Shown: positions 59,500 through 64,000 of the stretch, one piece after another
Numbering within the stretch: position 1 is the first letter of the stretch
Layout: each line of letters begins with the position of its first letter
DNA from: Pyxicephalus adspersus
Taxonomy: Eukaryota; Chordata; Amphibia; Anura; Pyxicephalidae
Direction of reading: 5' to 3'
Assembly (NCBI RefSeq): GCF_032062135.1
Contig: NC_092860.1
Span: forward strand, 130,677,484 to 130,741,483
Length of the DNA stretch: 64,000 nt
Made by a program: the position numbers and the translations under genes
The notes under the pieces: model-generated
Told to the model about the DNA's origin: nothing
The model's input: the letters and a program-made list of their open reading frames with translations, nothing else
Database searches by the model: none

Positions 59500-62205
59500 A
59501 ACTATTCAATGATGCCCCTAAAACTATACTTAAAATACCACTAGAGTTATCAATGTGGCCTTGAATGCTTTGGGTCCTTTATATTGGCTTTAAAACATCT
59601 AATTCACTAAGCAAAATAAAAAAAACAACAACTAGAGCTAGGAATCAAGCAAAATCCACTGTAAAAACCCGTGTCCAAGTGAACCCAAAACTGAACAAGG
59701 CAATGGTAATATCAATCCGGTTGAAGTGAATATAAACAGTGAATAAATGCAAAGTGGATGAAATATCTGTTTTATTGGCTAAATGTGCTTGTTCAATGCA
59801 TTACAGCTAATCAACCTCCTAGCCAGTGGGAGAGTCAATTAGATGTGTCCATGTGAAACCCAAAGAAGAACAACAGAAGCTAGACTACATTTCACAGCAT
59901 CCTTGCAGTGGAAATCATATGTTTACATGGAGAAATAACGGATTTGTAGTCACAAGCAGTAGGTGCTAAGCAATTGTAGAACCTGAATCGGAAACTAAAA
60001 AACCTGAGAGGTCCTGATTGATGCACAGCTATAGCCAAGCAGAGCTAAAATGTGGTCTTAAAGGTAATTTTAAACGTTGGTACTCCTTTTAATGCCTAAT
60101 TAACATTTAGCAACGTAATAGCTTAAACATTTTCTTTGTGTGATTTTAGACACAATTGGGCCTTATTTAATAAATTAAACAATGACCCATGTGCCTAACC
60201 AACTAAAATTTGTGTCAGTTTTGCTCAAACTGTGACAATGTTGTTTGTAAAGTCAGCATCACGCTTATGTCTTGTGGTAGTCAGACAATAAAATAAAAAA
60301 GAAAGACAAATTTTATGATCTAGTGATCCCCTTTCTTCTTTACTCTTTGTTAGGCCCAATAACTACCAGATATAGTCGGCAAATACTGGAGGCAGCAAGC
60401 AGAGTACTGCACAAACACTTTAAAACACCTCAAGAATATTAATAAATGTCTCACCTTAGCTCAGGTCAAAGCTTTTAAAAGAACTTGCAATAAATGTGAA
60501 TAATCATGTTTGAAGTTTACGGCTCTAGACACATTAACAGCGTGGAAGGTTGGAAGAAAAAAGTGATAAAATTACTGTACCGTGCAAAGTACAGCAAAGA
60601 TTGGAAAACAATTCAAAACATTTTCATGTCTTCTTTATTTTCCACGTACTTTCTCCAGACTGCAGTTGTAAAGATAGCAACCAGGGTGTGGAGGAGGGAA
60701 CAGGTTCAGATATTGTGTCATCAGAGGCTCCGAGGATCAGATGAGGGTCATCATTATAACCCACATCTGATCTTTGTCCTTCTTTATGAAGCATCCCCAG
60801 TCTCCTAACACTACAGATTGGTGAAAGCTGAACTCTAGTCAATGCCTTAAAGCTACCCTCTAACCTCCCTCCTCTAGCCATGTAGTGGCTCATGGTAGCA
60901 TTTGGTAATTACTTGACCCAGTTTAGTAATCCCCCCCTATTACAGGGGCTACAGAAGATCTAATATTAGGAGCCAGGAGGAGGAACCCAAAATTTCTGCA
61001 AATCTCAGTACCCAATGAGAAAAGGGGTGTGACGGTGTAGGGACGATAGGGACAATCTCTCTACTTCCTTCACAGCTCAGCAATCACCCAGCTTATCTCT
61101 AATTCTATAAATGATTCTCATACCCTGCTGGAATCTGTACATTATAATGTGCAGGCAAGTAATTTTCACTCCTTTTTACTATAATAAAAATTTAAGTCTT
61201 GCACTGTGTTCACATGTAACTTGAAACATACCCCCTTTCCCTGATGCTATACTCTGAATGCTATACTCTGCAACTGAATGAGCTCGCGGCTGGAGCCGCG
61301 CATCTCCGGCAGCTTTACACTGGCGATCTTGCATTAAAAGTCACTGTTCCCCTAAAAAATCATTCTTTCTAATGGCACACATATTACCCTTAGCCCTAAA
61401 AAAAGGTTTGCGCTGTTTAAATGTTTTAAACATTTATGTGCGCTAAGAAAAAAGCATATTTTTAAATCACTTATTTCTTTCCTGTTAGGCAAGAGTTAAC
61501 CGAGTATGAGAGCACTCGACTCCGGACCGCGGGAAACCGGCTCGCTGGAAGCGCGAAAGTACGCGCGACCAGCAAGCGCGGATTTCATTGATGAATCAGG
61601 GCCACTGTATCAGTACAAAAGCATTCCTACACTGCCTGCAATCTCATACAGTCCATCCTAGAAGACACCTGTACATGCAGCCGAGTCTAAATGACTGACA
61701 GAACAGAAAGCATAAAGGGAATGGCCAGCACAGCACCGATGGGGAGGACTGACATGGATGATCCTCCCTTTAAAATATACCAGTTTGACACAACCAAGTA
61801 CATGGGACAATGGGACCAGACATGATTGCAGGTCTAAAAGTGTGTAGGTAACCATTAAAAAATACTTGTGTTATGTCTCAACCTGAAAAAGAGCATCACT
61901 GCGCCATAACACAAGATGGCTGGAGAGACATTTTTTGCTCAGAGAACTGACAAGATGGGACCTGGGCAGTAAGAACTCTCTACGGCCCATTTATTATTAT
62001 GAATCTATATTTTATTTCCTAAAAAGGAAATCAAAGTGACACATTGGCATTGTTCTCCAGCATAGCTAACCACAACTCATAGTAAAGCGTTGATAAGGAA
62101 AAAAAAGAACCTTTGCTCATAGTGAAAGTTTTAAATATTTATCTAAAAGAGAGAGTTACAAAATAAAGGGGTAGAGATAGAAAAGCTTGTGCAGAAGGAG
62201 CTTCC
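59500..62205. other. Intergenic; one GC-rich block
   Basis: No gene recognised. 61255-61610 is unusually GC- and CpG-rich (gctcgcggctggagccgcgc is a small palindrome) and ends gatgaatcagggcc, reminiscent of other frog MITE ends. It is probably a further DNA-transposon derivative, but its ends are not established. Confidence 0.45.
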
Positions 62206-62407
62206 TGAAGCTTCCTGGGATAAATGACATACATATTCCAGGAGGCTTTGAGCTGCTCCTTCTACACATGCCCGAGATTAGGCGCAGAAGGGGCTTTTCC
62301 ATCATTGAAATAAAGGTGCTGATCTCACACATGCGTAGTCATGGCTGCACTTTTTTTTACTTTGTTTTTACAAATACAGCAATATACGTCACCTGATCCT
62401 ACATCTA

Positions 62408-63677
62408 CGAGGGGGTGCTGAGAAGTTTCTAGCTTTGCCCCCTTCCAGATGAAATAGAAAAATCAGTGTGGGGGCATATGACAGCCTAATATCTTAGTAT
62501 GTAACTTTGCAAATATCAGGTCTTTGCGATTCTTAAAACTGGTATTTCTTTTAGTGAGAAGCTGTGATGGCAGAGGCACACGCAAGTTTCACGTCATTGG
62601 AGTTACAGGCGTCATGAAGTTTTTGTTTCTCCAGGGAAAGTCAGCAACGGACATTCACACTGAGATGTCACAAACACTGGGAGAGAAGTGTCCTTCCTAC
62701 AGCACTGTCAAAACCTGGATATCTCGTTTCAAGACTAGGCATTTCACTGTTAAACGTGAGCCCCACAGTGGGCACCCCCCCAACCTCAACTTACCAGGCA
62801 TCCTGCGATGCTGTCCAGCGAATATCCGCAGAAAAGATAGCCCAGATACTTGACATCTCACGGGAGCGTGTTGGGTTTATCAGCACTATTCTAGACATGC
62901 GCAAGCTTTCAACGAAGTGGGTGCCAAAATGTTTGAACAGTGATCAGAAGAAGGAACGAGTTGAAGCTTCCAAAGCCGTTTTGGCCCATTTTGAAGCTGC
63001 ACAGGACTTTTTGACTAGGTTAGTGACTGAGGATGAAACCTGGCTCCACATCTATGATCCTGAAACCAAGGAAGAGTCAAAGGAAAAATGGCGCCACAGA
63101 GGGTCCCCGCAGCCGAAGAGGTTCTGTACCCAGAAATCGGACAAAAAAGTAATGGTGTCCGTTTTCTGAGACAAAGACGGTATTCTGTTGATGGACTACC
63201 TACCTCAGGGCTCTAGTATCACCGGACAGTATTATGCTAACCTCCTGGACCAACTGAAGGAGGCAATTAAGACAAAACGCCGTGGAAAGTTGACCAAAGG
63301 AATCCTTTTTTTGCATGACAATGCACCTGCGCACACGTCCAACGTTGTGGCTGCCAAATAAATACCCTTGGCTTCCAATTGGTCCACCATCCCCCCTACT
63401 CACCTGACCTGGCCCCTTCGGACTATTATCTGTTTCCAAATTTGAAGAAACACCTGAAGGGGTAAAGTTTTGAGGACATATCTGACGTCAAAGATGCTGC
63501 TAAGAGCTGGTTTGCGGCCCAACCAAAGGACTTTTATTTGAACGGTCTAGAAAAGTTGCAACTACGCTGTACCAAGTGGATGAGTTCCAGGGGAGAAAAT
63601 GTTGAATAAATGTGTTATTTCATAACTCTGGCTCTCTTCTTTTTTGGCAAAGCCAGGAACTTCTTAGCACCCCCTCG
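62408..63677 (+). mobile_element. mariner element, decayed
   Basis: 1,270 bp with terminal inverted repeats: left CGAGGGGGTGCTGAGAAGTT; right-end complement CGAGGGGGTGCTAAGAAGTT, continuing with similarity to about 30 bp. TA target duplication at 62406-62407 and 63678-63679. Length, TA target and transposase all fit mariner. Confidence 0.95.
62524..63609 (+). pseudogene. mariner transposase pseudogene (DD34D type)
   Basis: The N-terminal helix-turn-helix region (KSATDIHTEMSQTLGE, STVKTWISRFKTRHF) is open to about 62790, where the frame shifts. The second frame carries QILDISRERVGFISTIL, LVTEDETWLHIYDPETKE, then a TGA at 63167-63169 where mariners have Trp, then ILFLHDNAPAHT and a TAA at 63359-63361. 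After another shift come HHPPYSPDLAPSDYYLF and a stop. All three catalytic aspartate codons (TEDE, HDN, SPDL) remain, but at least two frameshifts and three stops inactivate it. The natural stop is at 63607-63609. Confidence 0.93.
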
Positions 63678-63853
63678 TAAGCAGCGCAAGGGTGACATGG
63701 GGAGAAAAAGATGGCGCTGCCTGGCACTTCCTCTGTGCCAGGACAAAGCTAAAAACCCAAACTGCATTGTGGACAGCTCAGGAGTGATCAAGGAATCTGA
63801 AGAAGTAAAAGTAGGTGTGATTTTTTTTATTTTAAGTTTAGTTCCGTTTTAGG

Positions 63854-64000
63854 TCATTCACTTAACAAGTCACACAAATTACAAAATAATAACATTACAA
63901 AAAATCATAAGTGACACTAGATCGGACACTAGACACTAGAGTTCCAAAATACCTCACCAAAAAAACAATCTATCCCCATGGCAAACAACAAGACATTCCA
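63854..64000. other. Window end, no feature seen
   Basis: AT-rich with a short gacactaga repeat near 63913-63940. Confidence 0.5.

Larger units (their letters stand above)
62210..63853. mobile_element. MITE family C copy split by the mariner insertion
   Basis: The left piece (about 62210-62407) carries gagattaggcgcagaagggg, ctgatctcacacatgcgtag and cacctgatcc. The right piece (63680-63853) continues with agatggcgctgcctggca and ends aagtttagttccgttttag, the family C terminus. The mariner sits between them at a TA. The left terminus of the MITE is not found. Confidence 0.6.

Overview
The window is vertebrate nuclear DNA, most likely from a frog. It is AT-rich, has small coding exons separated by introns, and is full of cut-and-paste DNA transposons and their short non-autonomous derivatives (MITEs), including TTAA-flanked families like those known from Xenopus. 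The species cannot be named from the sequence; the amphibian assignment is an inference from repeat content and from the protein.

One protein-coding gene is supported. On the minus strand, twelve coding exons between 10789 and 4203, plus a non-coding first exon at about 15028-14971 with a TATA box, encode a complete 667-residue type II sodium/phosphate cotransporter. It is best matched to SLC34A2 (NaPi-IIb). All introns have GT-AG ends and all phases join, so the gene looks intact. It has both QSSS motifs, the glycosylated extracellular loop and the cysteine cluster in the cytoplasmic tail. The Ala-Ala-Asp set typical of electrogenic members is also present.

Layout: 1-820 holds a solo LTR with a perfect 5-bp target duplication, next to a palindromic MITE. 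2294-2574 is a hAT-type MITE. About 3310-15060 is the SLC34A2 transcription unit. From 15430 to the end (about 48 kb, upstream of the gene) I see no cellular gene, only repeats in otherwise featureless AT-rich DNA. These include a 2.4-kb hAT element (17220-19626), a 0.67-kb hAT derivative with transposase C-terminus (40180-40852), a decayed Tc1-like element (43862-44712), a decayed mariner nested in an older MITE (62408-63677), LINE pieces (32215-32392, 50480-51014, 56768-57049), at least ten copies of one fold-back MITE family, TTAA-type MITEs, fold-back elements, minisatellites and a ~690-bp direct duplication (51537-52230 and 54108-54790).

No novel multi-gene system was found. The most distinctive items are the fold-back MITE family with variable 3-bp target duplications, the direct duplication with an 85-bp perfectly identical core, the hAT element carrying two blocks of one 88-89 bp repeat, the CpG-dense TTAA-flanked element at 38790-39212, and an internally deleted L1-like insertion with a 16-bp target duplication.
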